Origin: Candidatus Peregrinibacteria bacterium CG11_big_fil_rev_8_21_14_0_20_46_8
Lineage (GTDB): Bacteria > Patescibacteriota > Gracilibacteria > UBA1369 > UM-FILTER-53-11
Reading direction: 5' to 3'
Length of the DNA: 25,686 nt
Assembly (NCBI GenBank): GCA_002796025.1
Contig: PCVQ01000023.1
Location: 1-25,686, forward strand
Under the pieces are notes generated by a model. That model worked only from the letters and a program-made list of their open reading frames with translations, searched no databases and was not told the origin of the DNA. Positions 7,324 through 13,915 of this stretch are shown one piece after another (within the stretch, counting starts at the first letter, position 1; each line of letters begins with the position of its first letter). Made by a program: the position numbers and the translations under genes.

Positions 7324-7665
7324 CTATGCTGCCTTTTTCTTCTTCTTTGCATCGGGCACAACACGAACGCGTACGGTGCACTGCCCGGGAGTCTCTCGAG
7401 AACTTCTTTTTTGTAATCGCACGGCTCCAAGATCAAGTCCCCCTGCCGGCACTTCCATCATGCGCCAATGTTTCGGTTCATCATCGTTCGTTGCATTTCG
7501 TGCAACCATTGCCATAACAACAGCATCGTGCACATTGTGGCTCACTACCACAACTGCATCTCCAACCATAAATGTAACTTCTGGAGTTTTCTTATCCAGC
7601 ACAACTTCCTGTGTGCCCTTTGGCGGCAGCTGGAATTTATTTTTATTTTGTTCCGTTCGAGACAT
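7324..7665 (-). CDS. Unknown basic protein at the head of the pilus operon
   Basis: A 113-residue protein that I do not recognise. It has no signal peptide or membrane helix. The centre is beta-rich with a hydrophobic Val run (TFMVGDAVVVVSHNVHDAVV), the second half is Arg/Val-rich (GQCTVRVRVVPD), and the C-terminus is strongly basic (KKKKKAA). A TAGAAT box lies 6 nt upstream of the ATG, so it is probably the promoter-proximal gene of the pilus operon, although a 42-nt repeat-filled gap separates it from pilN. The mix of a compact beta core and a Lys tail would suit nucleic-acid or acidic-surface binding, but that is speculation. Confidence 0.65.
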   Translation of the reverse strand: MSRTEQNKNKFQLPPKGTQEVVLDKKTPEVTFMVGDAVVVVSHNVHDAVVMAMVARNATNDDEPKHWRMMEVPAGGLDLGAVRLQKRSSRETPGQCTVRVRVVPDAKKKKKAA

Positions 7666-7671
7666 CCAGAA

Positions 7672-7701
7672 ATTCTAGCAGATTGTTGCTATCTCTGTAA
7701 A
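7672..7701 (-). promoter_or_regulatory. Promoter of the pilus operon
   Basis: Minus-strand TGCTAGAAT is an extended -10 whose hexamer (7672-7677) ends 6 nt before the ATG at 7665. TTTACA (7696-7701) fits a -35 with an 18-nt spacer. The expected transcript starts at or within a base or two of the start codon. It overlaps the divergent promoter of the RNHCP gene, so the two directions may compete. Confidence 0.6.
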
Positions 7702-7711
7702 GAGCTATAAT
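7683..7711 (+). promoter_or_regulatory. Promoter of the RNHCP-tilS unit
   Basis: TATAAT (7706-7711) ends 8 nt before the ATG at 7720. TTGTTG (7683-7688) lies 17 nt upstream as a weak -35. It interleaves with the divergent pilus-operon promoter. Confidence 0.6.
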
Positions 7712-7719
7712 TACTATCC

Positions 7720-8028
7720 ATGCCAAGAAAGGACTTTATAAAGCATAATCAAGCCTTTATTTGCAGCTCCTGCAAATCAGAAAATCCGCCTTTAGAGGGT
7801 GGAGAGCGGAATCATTGCCGCTCTTGTCTCTATTCGCTTCATGTCGATGCAGAGACACCCGGCGACCGGCAGAGTAGTTGTAAGGGTCGTATGGAGCCTG
7901 CACGTGTAGAATATAAAGGAGCAAAAGGTTTTATGGTTGTGCACCGCTGTGTACAATGCGGTAAAGAGATAGCAAACCGGCTTGCTCCGGATGATGACCA
8001 GACGATCTTAAGTAAACTCTCTCCATGA
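7720..8028 (+). CDS. RNHCP-domain zinc-ribbon protein
   Basis: A 102-residue protein of the RNHCP family, named after its conserved motif, here ERNHCRSCLYSLHVD. The Cys pairs CSSC (16-19), CRSC, a lone Cys in SSCKGRMEP and the late CVQCG suggest one or two zinc ribbons. The C-terminal NRLAPDDD is also characteristic. The family's biochemical role is not established, to my knowledge. The TGA stop overlaps the tilS ATG (ATGA at 8025-8028), so translation is coupled. This hints at a role near tRNA modification or translation, which is inference only. Confidence 0.85.
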   Translation: MPRKDFIKHNQAFICSSCKSENPPLEGGERNHCRSCLYSLHVDAETPGDRQSSCKGRMEPARVEYKGAKGFMVVHRCVQCGKEIANRLAPDDDQTILSKLSP

Positions 8029-8951
8029 AAAAAGTAGCCACAATTCTCGAAAAATATCTTGGGCCCGGCGAAACGGTGATTGTCGGTGTATCCGGCGGTC
8101 CTGATTCCATTGCGCTGCTTAACTATGTGTATACTTTTGCGCAAGCCAATAATTGCACTATTGTTGTTGCACATGTGCATCACGGTTTGCGCGGAAAAGA
8201 GGCAGATGAAGATTTAGAGTTTGTTCAAAAGATAGCAGAAAACCGCGGTCAGCAATTTGAGTCAATTCGTGCACAGCTGAGTGGCAGCAGTGTCGAAGTA
8301 AAAGGCCGTAAGCTTCGTTATGAATTTTTCGAAAAGCTGCGTCAAAAATATAGTGCACGGTATATCATCACGGCGCATCATGCCGACGATCAGCTCGAAA
8401 CAATTCTCTTTAATTTTATTCGCGGTTGCGGTCCAACCGGACTCGGCGGTATGGAAATCGAAGAGAATGGTATTTTGCGGCCCATGCTTGAGATCCGCAA
8501 GCAAGAAATTTTAAAGTACCTCAAGCAGCACAGTCTCGAATACCGTACCGATTCTACAAATGATAGTTTAATCTATACGCGGAATTTTCTGCGGCACGAA
8601 GTCGTGCCGCGCTGCGAGATGATTAATCCGGCTTTTACCGAAACGGTACTGCGGAACAGCGTAATTTTTAATGAATTTGATCAGTGGCTCCGCAATGAGG
8701 CGCAAAAATTTTTAGATAAAAAGCTGGAGTTTACCTTGCAGCAATATGTGCAACTGCCCCGGGCTCTGAAACTTGCGGTTATCCAGGAAGTGTATCGCTC
8801 CGGTAAAAAGTCACACTATGCCCTGCCTATTAAGAAGGTGTTTGAGGTAGAAAAACTCCTCGAACGCAATATCGGAAACAAAAAGATTAGATGTGGTGGC
8901 GGCGGTGTGTTTTACCTGAACAAGGGGGTGGTACGATTTGAGGCTGCATGA
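8025..8951 (+). CDS. tilS: tRNA(Ile)-lysidine synthase
   Basis: Uses ATP and lysine to convert C34 of the CAU-anticodon tRNA-Ile to lysidine, changing both decoding and charging. The 308-residue protein has the N-type PP-loop SGGPDS (23-28), HHGLRG after the second strand, HHADDQLET and TRNFLRHEVVPR, all standard TilS elements. A short C-terminal region follows rather than the longer TilS-C found in E. coli (about 430 residues). It starts in ATGA overlap with the RNHCP gene. Its own TGA stop (8949-8951) forms the TGa of the extended -10 of ftsH. Confidence 0.95.
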   Translation: MKKVATILEKYLGPGETVIVGVSGGPDSIALLNYVYTFAQANNCTIVVAHVHHGLRGKEADEDLEFVQKIAENRGQQFESIRAQLSGSSVEVKGRKLRYEFFEKLRQKYSARYIITAHHADDQLETILFNFIRGCGPTGLGGMEIEENGILRPMLEIRKQEILKYLKQHSLEYRTDSTNDSLIYTRNFLRHEVVPRCEMINPAFTETVLRNSVIFNEFDQWLRNEAQKFLDKKLEFTLQQYVQLPRALKLAVIQEVYRSGKKSHYALPIKKVFEVEKLLERNIGNKKIRCGGGGVFYLNKGVVRFEAA

Positions 8952-8957
8952 TATACT
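8949..8957 (+). promoter_or_regulatory. Extended -10 promoter of ftsH
   Basis: TGATATACT is an extended -10 whose first three bases are the tilS stop codon. The hexamer ends 9 nt before the ftsH ATG. No convincing -35 is seen, which is normal for extended -10 promoters. Read-through from tilS is also possible. Confidence 0.55.
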
Positions 8958-8966
8958 CGTTGAGCT

Positions 8967-10829
8967 ATGAAAGCTCTCAAACAGACACAATTTCCTAAAC
9001 GGCCACAGGGAGGCCTTTCGACTTTAATCATCATTGCCCTGATACTGAGTGCAGTTTTTCTGTATATCAGTCCTTCCCAGAAAGAGACAAGCGAAGTTCC
9101 GCTCTCTACCTTTTTAGAAGGCGTGCGAAACGGCGAGGTCGAGAAAGTTACGGTAAAAGAGAACCGTTTGAATATCATATATGAGAATGGAACTGAAGCG
9201 TACGCAATTAAAGAGCCGAGCCAAAATGTAACCGAATTGTTAGAGGGAGTTCCGGAGGAGGCGCGCCAGGCGATTAAAATTGAAGTTGTAGATACTCAGG
9301 CGAGCAATTTTTGGATAAATCTCCTTATAAGTGTCGTGCCGTTCTTGCTCATCGTCGGCTTTTTTCTCTTTATGTTTAAGCAGGCGCAGCAGAGTAATAA
9401 TCAGGCGCTCTCTTTTGGAAAAAGTAAGGCGCGCGTCTTCGATACCGAAAAGCGCAAGACCACATTTAGCGATGTTGCCGGTGCCGAGAATGCTAAACAA
9501 GAATTGGTCGAAGTTGTGGATTTTTTGAAGAATCCTAATAAGTATACGGCTATTGGTGCAAAAATTCCGCGCGGTGTGCTTTTGGTGGGTGCACCGGGTA
9601 CCGGTAAAACACTGCTTGCCCGTGCCGTTGCCGGTGAGGCAAATGTACCGTTCTTTAATATTTCCGGTTCCGAATTTGTGGAGATGTTTGTAGGTGTGGG
9701 TGCGTCGCGGGTGCGCGATTTATTTAAAAAGGCAAAGCGTAATTCACCTTGTATTATCTTTATCGATGAGATCGATGCCGTCGGTCGCCAGCGCGGTGCC
9801 GGACTTGGTGGCGGCCACGATGAACGCGAGCAGACGCTCAATCAAATTCTTACCGAGATGGATGGCTTCGAGACCGATGAAAATGTCATTGTTATGGCAG
9901 CAACGAACCGTCCCGATGTTTTGGATCCCGCTCTGCTGCGCCCCGGACGTTTTGACCGCCGCGTTGTTGTAGACAAGCCCGATATTAAAGACCGCGAGGC
10001 GATTCTGAATGTGCATGCTCGTAACAAGCCATTGGCAAAAGATGTCGATTTGGCAAAGATTGCACGCCAGACATCGGGGTTTGTGGGTGCCGATCTTGAA
10101 AATTTGCTTAATGAGGCTGCACTGCTTGCGGCTCGCCACAATAAAAAGAAAGTGAATCAGAACGATATTGAGAATTCGATTGAGAAGGTTTTGATGGGAC
10201 CTGAGCGGAAGTCGAAAGTTATGTCGAAGCGCGAGCGCCGCGTAACGGCGTACCACGAAATCGGTCATGCGCTGGTGGGTCACATGATGCCGGAGTGTGA
10301 TCCGGTGCATAAGATTTCGATCATCTCCCGCGGCATGGCGCTGGGTGCAACGTGGTTCATGCCCGAAGAAGATAAGCATCTCTATTCTAAAAAGAAGTAT
10401 CAGTCCGAGCTGGCCTCACTTTTGGGTGGCTATGTTGCCGAAGAGTTAACATTTGGAAAAGAAAATGTAACGACCGGTGCGAGCAATGATCTGGAAAAGG
10501 CGACCGACATTGCACGAAAAATGGTTACACAATTTGGTATGAGCGATCTTGGGCAGGTAATCTATGGTGAAAAGAATCACGAGGTCTTTTTGGGCCGCGA
10601 CTTTGGCCATGTAAAAAACTATTCAGAAGAGATCTCTTCTAAAATCGATAAAGAGGTGCGCCGCTTCATCGACGAAGCTTATGAAACGGCCAAAAAAACA
10701 CTGACCAAATTTAAGGACAAGCTCGAAGAGATTGCAGAGGTTTTGCTCGAAAAAGAGACTATCAGCAGAGAGGAGTTTTTAGAGTTCTTTAAGGAGAAGA
10801 AGAGGGTGGAGGTTAAGGTTGAGAAATAG
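8967..10829 (+). CDS. ftsH: ATP-dependent zinc metalloprotease FtsH
   Basis: Membrane-bound AAA+ protease that extracts and degrades misfolded or short-lived membrane and cytosolic proteins as a hexamer. The 620-residue protein has two N-terminal membrane helices (about residues 15-32 and 112-135) flanking an extracytoplasmic domain. Then come the AAA module with Walker A GAPGTGKT (208-215), Walker B IIFIDEID and the second region of homology (ATNRPDVLDPALLRPGRFD), and the M41 peptidase with HEIGH at 430-434. The family usual is HEAGH; the Ile keeps both His ligands and the catalytic Glu. The third metal ligand region reads GASNDLEKAT. The C-terminus is short and charged. Confidence 0.97.
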   Translation: MKALKQTQFPKRPQGGLSTLIIIALILSAVFLYISPSQKETSEVPLSTFLEGVRNGEVEKVTVKENRLNIIYENGTEAYAIKEPSQNVTELLEGVPEEARQAIKIEVVDTQASNFWINLLISVVPFLLIVGFFLFMFKQAQQSNNQALSFGKSKARVFDTEKRKTTFSDVAGAENAKQELVEVVDFLKNPNKYTAIGAKIPRGVLLVGAPGTGKTLLARAVAGEANVPFFNISGSEFVEMFVGVGASRVRDLFKKAKRNSPCIIFIDEIDAVGRQRGAGLGGGHDEREQTLNQILTEMDGFETDENVIVMAATNRPDVLDPALLRPGRFDRRVVVDKPDIKDREAILNVHARNKPLAKDVDLAKIARQTSGFVGADLENLLNEAALLAARHNKKKVNQNDIENSIEKVLMGPERKSKVMSKRERRVTAYHEIGHALVGHMMPECDPVHKISIISRGMALGATWFMPEEDKHLYSKKKYQSELASLLGGYVAEELTFGKENVTTGASNDLEKATDIARKMVTQFGMSDLGQVIYGEKNHEVFLGRDFGHVKNYSEEISSKIDKEVRRFIDEAYETAKKTLTKFKDKLEEIAEVLLEKETISREEFLEFFKEKKRVEVKVEK

Positions 10830-10834
10830 AGTCG

Positions 10835-10862
10835 TTGACTATATTCATTTTTGTGCTATAGT
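10835..10862 (+). promoter_or_regulatory. Promoter of the racemase gene
   Basis: TTGACT (10835-10840), a 16-nt spacer and TATAGT (10857-10862) with an upstream TGc make the best -35/-10 match in the window. The hexamer ends 8 nt before the ATG at 10871, so the mRNA is expected to be leaderless or nearly so. Confidence 0.7.
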
Positions 10863-10870
10863 AGCCTGCG

Positions 10871-11650
10871 ATGGATAAGATAATAGGTATTGCAGGCGGC
10901 GTTGGACCGATGGCAGGGGTGTATTTGCATAAGAAAATCATCGAGAACACAGAAGCACAAGGAACTGATCAAGGTCACCTGGACGTCCTTCATGCTTCAT
11001 TTTCTGCCGGCATTGCAGATAGAACAGATTATTTGCTTGGAAAAACAACAGTGAATCCAGCAGATGGAGTTGTAAAAATGGTTCAATCATTAATTGCCGG
11101 TGCTGCCTCACAAGATAAAAATTTAGTCGTGGGTGTCCCGTGCAATACCTTTCACTCGCCGCAAATTTTTGATGTATGTAAAAAAAGTCTTGAGGAATTA
11201 GGGCTCGATGTAGAAATTATTAACATGATTAGAGAAACAGGAGAATTTATTAAAGCTACTCTGCCGGATATTAAAAAAATTGGTCTGCTCTCTACAACTG
11301 GCACGCGTCAGGCCGGCGTATATGAGGAACTTTTATCACCGTCGGGATTAGAAATAGTACAGCTCGATGATGAGAGGCAGCTTGAAATTCATGATTCGAT
11401 TTATAATCCCCAGTGGGGAATTAAATCGACCTATCCTGTTTCTGCAAAGTCACGAGGAAATTTTGAGAAATATATTCAAGCGTTGCGTGACCAAGGAGCA
11501 GAGGCTGTTATTTTAGGATGTACAGAGATTCCGCTTGCTGTTCCCGAGCAATCGTTTAGTGGTGTTGCTCTTATAGATCCTATGGTGGCTTTGGCGAGAG
11601 CACTGATTAAAAAAGTTGCGGAAGATAAATTGAAACCTTTGGCTTACTGA
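10871..11650 (+). CDS. Aspartate/glutamate racemase family protein
   Basis: A 259-residue member of the Asp/Glu racemase superfamily, which interconverts L- and D-amino acids with two catalytic cysteines and no cofactor. Both are present: Cys91 in PCNTFH and Cys217 in GCTEIP. The N-terminal GGVGPMAG loop is typical of the aspartate racemase branch. The likely role is to supply D-Asp or D-Glu for the cell wall, but substrate cannot be read from sequence, and amino-acid-specific isomerases or decarboxylases share the fold. It has its own strong promoter and no coupled partner. Its codons look more A/T-ending than those of the flanking ftsH and hsp20, which may reflect later acquisition. Confidence 0.85.
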   Translation: MDKIIGIAGGVGPMAGVYLHKKIIENTEAQGTDQGHLDVLHASFSAGIADRTDYLLGKTTVNPADGVVKMVQSLIAGAASQDKNLVVGVPCNTFHSPQIFDVCKKSLEELGLDVEIINMIRETGEFIKATLPDIKKIGLLSTTGTRQAGVYEELLSPSGLEIVQLDDERQLEIHDSIYNPQWGIKSTYPVSAKSRGNFEKYIQALRDQGAEAVILGCTEIPLAVPEQSFSGVALIDPMVALARALIKKVAEDKLKPLAY

Positions 11651-11686
11651 AGGGCCGCTTCTTCTGCTTCCAGTTTTCTTGCATTC

Positions 11687-11695
11687 TGGTATTCT
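11687..11695 (+). promoter_or_regulatory. Extended -10 promoter of hsp20
   Basis: TGGTATTCT is an extended -10 whose hexamer (11690-11695) ends 10 nt before the ATG at 11706. It supports that start over the in-frame ATG at 11679, which would place the promoter inside the coding region. No heat-shock CIRCE inverted repeat is visible. Confidence 0.5.
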
Positions 11696-11705
11696 TGTTT
11701 TCGAT

Positions 11706-12113
11706 ATGCCCAAAAAAATCACCCCGCAAAAGTCGGACGGTTCAAAAGCCTTTGTACAAACAAGAGTGCGGCATGACGATGATGTCTTCGGCGAGCTTGC
11801 CGTAGATGTCTTTCAGACTGCCGATGAAATCGTGGTCGTCTCTCCGGTGGCCGGTGTACAAGCCGACGATATTGCGGTGAGCGTCACCGAGGGCGTCCTC
11901 ACTATTTCCGGTAGCCGCGGCTTTGAATTTAATATCGATGAGCGCGACTATGTAAGCAAAGAGTGTTTTTGGGGCAGCTTTAAGCGCTCGATAATTCTGC
12001 CCGAGTATGTAGACCCAGCTGGCATTAAAGCTACTTATAAAGAAGGAATTTTAACCGTGCGCATTCCAAAAGTAGAGCCGGTAAAGACCCGAATGGTACA
12101 GATTGAATCATGA
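11706..12113 (+). CDS. hsp20: Hsp20/alpha-crystallin small heat shock protein
   Basis: ATP-independent holdase that keeps unfolding proteins soluble. From the ATG at 11706 the product is 135 residues: a variable N-terminus (about 1-30), an alpha-crystallin domain with DVFQTADEIVVVSPVAGV, ITISGS-like VLTISGS and the closing ATYKEGILTVRIPK strand (A-x-x-x-G-x-L pattern), and a short tail. The region from about residue 75 (ERDYVSKECFWGSFKRSIILP) matches the family pattern of an aromatic/Gly-x-F-x-R loop. It ends in ATGA overlap with galU, an unusual pairing of a chaperone with a nucleotide-sugar enzyme. Confidence 0.92.
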   Translation: MPKKITPQKSDGSKAFVQTRVRHDDDVFGELAVDVFQTADEIVVVSPVAGVQADDIAVSVTEGVLTISGSRGFEFNIDERDYVSKECFWGSFKRSIILPEYVDPAGIKATYKEGILTVRIPKVEPVKTRMVQIES

Positions 12114-12985
12114 AAATACGCAAAGCAATTTTTCCAGCGGCGGGCTTCGGTACGCGCTTTCTGCCCGTTACTAAATCGCAGCCAAAAGAGATGCTGCCCA
12201 TTGTGGATAAGCCAGTGATTCAATATTTGGTGGAGGAGGCAGTAGCCTCTGGAATTGAGGAGATTATTATTGTGACCGGCCGTGGCAAGCGCGCTATTGA
12301 AGATCACTTTGATTTTTCGTATGAGCTGGAGCAAACATTGGTTGAGCGCGGCAAGCGCTCGCTTCTTGCAGAGGTGCGTAAAATTCCGCAGATGGCAAAG
12401 TTTGTCTATGTGCGCCAGCCTTTTCCGCTGGGCGACGGTGACGCAATTTTTCAGGCTGCAGAGTTAATTGGGGACGAGCCATGTGCTGTAATGTTCGGAG
12501 ATGATCTTGTCGATTCCAAAGTGCCGGCCCTAAAACAGCTTATTTCAATCTACGAAAAATACGGCGCACCTGTTGTGGCATTACAAAGAGTTGAGAAAAA
12601 AGAGGTGGAGCGCTACGGCATTGTCGAGTGTCTTCCTGCGAGCAAGAAGAGCACAGCAAATAGTCGGTTGCATCATATAAAATCTCTAGTAGAAAAACCT
12701 ACTCCGGCAAAGGCGCCTTCCAATCTTGCGGTAATTGGAAAGTACATTATCACGCCCGAAATTATGCAAGCACTGCAAAAAGTTAAGAAGGGTCGAGACG
12801 GTGAAATCCGCTTAATAGATGCGTTAAAATTAATTGCAGGTGAGCATGAATTATTAGGGTATGAGATTGAGGGCACGCGCTATGACACCGGCGATAAATT
12901 GGGTTTTTTGAAGGCGACTATTGATTATGCCCTAAAGCGGAAAGATCTTGGGCCGGAGCTGCGAAAGCATTTGAAGAATTTGTAA
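12110..12985 (+). CDS. galU: UTP--glucose-1-phosphate uridylyltransferase
   Basis: Makes UDP-glucose from UTP and glucose-1-phosphate, feeding glycan and exopolysaccharide synthesis. The 291-residue product begins with the nucleotide-binding signature FPAAGFGTRFLPVTKSQPKE. It continues with PIVDKPVIQYLVEEA, GKRAIEDHFD, the metal/sugar site phrase VMFGDDLVD, VEKP and the late GTRYDTGDKLGFL, all typical of bacterial GalU. Length matches the family (about 290). It is translated in ATGA overlap with hsp20. The sugar transferase at 18563 could use its product or a derivative. Confidence 0.95.
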   Translation: MKIRKAIFPAAGFGTRFLPVTKSQPKEMLPIVDKPVIQYLVEEAVASGIEEIIIVTGRGKRAIEDHFDFSYELEQTLVERGKRSLLAEVRKIPQMAKFVYVRQPFPLGDGDAIFQAAELIGDEPCAVMFGDDLVDSKVPALKQLISIYEKYGAPVVALQRVEKKEVERYGIVECLPASKKSTANSRLHHIKSLVEKPTPAKAPSNLAVIGKYIITPEIMQALQKVKKGRDGEIRLIDALKLIAGEHELLGYEIEGTRYDTGDKLGFLKATIDYALKRKDLGPELRKHLKNL

Positions 12986-13004
12986 GTAAGTGAAAGTGCG
13001 CGAT

Positions 13005-13436
13005 TCACTGTTGCTTCAAATATTTCAAAATGTGTTTCAAAAATATCTCGATATCTTTTGCATCCTGTTTAAAGTGCGCAAAGACTTTTTTTACATCCAG
13101 TTGAACATAATCGTGTACGAGAATATTTCGAAATCCGGCTGCGGGTGCAAATTTTTCAGCGAATTTTTTCGGCAGAATACCGGCTTGACCAAGAATTAAA
13201 ATTGCATCTTTATACTCATTTGGTTTTTCCAAGGACTCTTCATTAATTATTGTGTTTGATATGTCCAGTACTGCTTCAAGAGAGAGTTGTAAATAGCGCT
13301 CAATCCCGCGGCGGAGAATTTCATCCGAAAGAAACTGCTTTTGATGTACCTTCTTTTGAAGATCGAGCAGTGCTTTGGTGAACCCCTGCAGTTGCTGAAT
13401 CTTTTGAGCAAGTGTTAATTTTTTTCGCTCGGTCAT
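13005..13436 (-). CDS. hepT: HepT-like HEPN ribonuclease toxin
   Basis: Toxin half of a type VII MntA-HepT toxin-antitoxin pair. HepT proteins are HEPN-domain RNases that act on tRNA or mRNA and are silenced when the antitoxin adds AMP to a Tyr near the active site. The 143-residue, all-helical protein carries the diagnostic RX4HXY motif as RNILVHDY, with Arg103, His108 and Tyr110. An N-terminal segment (about 1-20) is longer and more basic than in compact HepTs. It overlaps mntA by 4 nt (ATGA), with the antitoxin first, as usual. It converges with galU, ending 19 nt from it. Confidence 0.88.
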   Translation of the reverse strand: MTERKKLTLAQKIQQLQGFTKALLDLQKKVHQKQFLSDEILRRGIERYLQLSLEAVLDISNTIINEESLEKPNEYKDAILILGQAGILPKKFAEKFAPAAGFRNILVHDYVQLDVKKVFAHFKQDAKDIEIFLKHILKYLKQQ

Positions 13437-13807
13437 ACATTCTTTGTTAGATGTTCAAGATTCTTGCGCTCATAGTAAAGCCGATCAAGATATTTCATTG
13501 TGGTGCGTGTTTCAAAATCGACGCGCGCCTCATGATCATCCTCGAAAAGTAATTTGCCATCGCTAATAATATTCATCGCCAAGAGCGGCGGTGCCTCGTT
13601 CAGAATAACCACATCTACTTTATTTGTTTCATATTGCTGGCGTAATTGCGCCATAATTTCCAATTTGGAATCTAAAAAATTCTTTGCCGGGATTTTATCA
13701 TTGAGAAGAACGCCAAAATCGTAATCAGAAAGCGGCCCGGCTCTATTCTGCGCCCGCGAACCAAAAAGATAAAGTGCTTCTACGCCTAATTTCCTAGGAA
13801 ATTCCAT
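13433..13807 (-). CDS. mntA: MntA-like minimal nucleotidyltransferase antitoxin
   Basis: Minimal nucleotidyltransferase predicted to AMPylate its partner HepT and neutralise it. The product is 124 residues from the ATG at 13807. The active site GSX10DXD is intact: Gly16-Ser17 then Asp28 and Asp30 (GSRAQNRAGPLSDYD), with the third acidic residue at Asp65 in VDVVIL. The open frame extends to 13939, but that reading would run over the divergent gene's promoter and start. The family begins near MEFPRKLGVEALYLFGS, and a TATAGT box sits 6 nt upstream of the ATG at 13807. The shorter start is therefore chosen. Confidence 0.9.
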   Translation of the reverse strand: MEFPRKLGVEALYLFGSRAQNRAGPLSDYDFGVLLNDKIPAKNFLDSKLEIMAQLRQQYETNKVDVVILNEAPPLLAMNIISDGKLLFEDDHEARVDFETRTTMKYLDRLYYERKNLEHLTKNV

Positions 13808-13813
13808 ATGTGC

Positions 13814-13819
13814 ACTATA
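13814..13819 (-). promoter_or_regulatory. -10 box of mntA-hepT
   Basis: Minus-strand TATAGT ends 6 nt upstream of the mntA ATG, implying a leaderless transcript. No clear -35 or extended TG is seen. The 108-bp intergenic region is shared with the divergent gene at 13916. Confidence 0.5.
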
Positions 13820-13880
13820 AAGGAAAAGCGACCGCCGCGAAACACCGGCAATTTTCGCTGTTTGTTTTAATGAAAATTTA

Positions 13881-13897
13881 TGGTATAATTTTATAAT
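13881..13897 (+). promoter_or_regulatory. Two overlapping -10 boxes of the 13916 gene
   Basis: TGGTATAAT (extended, hexamer 13884-13889) and a second TATAAT (13892-13897) precede the ATG at 13916. The nearer hexamer leaves an 18-nt gap, longer than for most genes here. Bases 13898-13915 contain no Shine-Dalgarno sequence. Confidence 0.55.
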
Positions 13898-13915
13898 AGT
13901 TTTTAAAACCGAATT

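Noticed and set aside
8591..8610. Perfect 9-bp hairpin GCGGCACGA/TCGTGCCGC inside tilS
   Set aside because: It encodes the conserved RHEVVPR stretch of TilS; no T run follows, and the gene continues well beyond it. Probably a coding coincidence.
9744..10379. Long open frame on the minus strand across ftsH
   Set aside because: It lies antisense to the conserved AAA and protease domains and has no recognisable domain or promoter; it is a shadow of ftsH codon use.
12990..13010. AGTGAA/TTCACT hairpin between galU and hepT as a bidirectional terminator
   Set aside because: The stem is only 6 bp with a 9-nt loop and no T run on either strand, so it is too weak to call.
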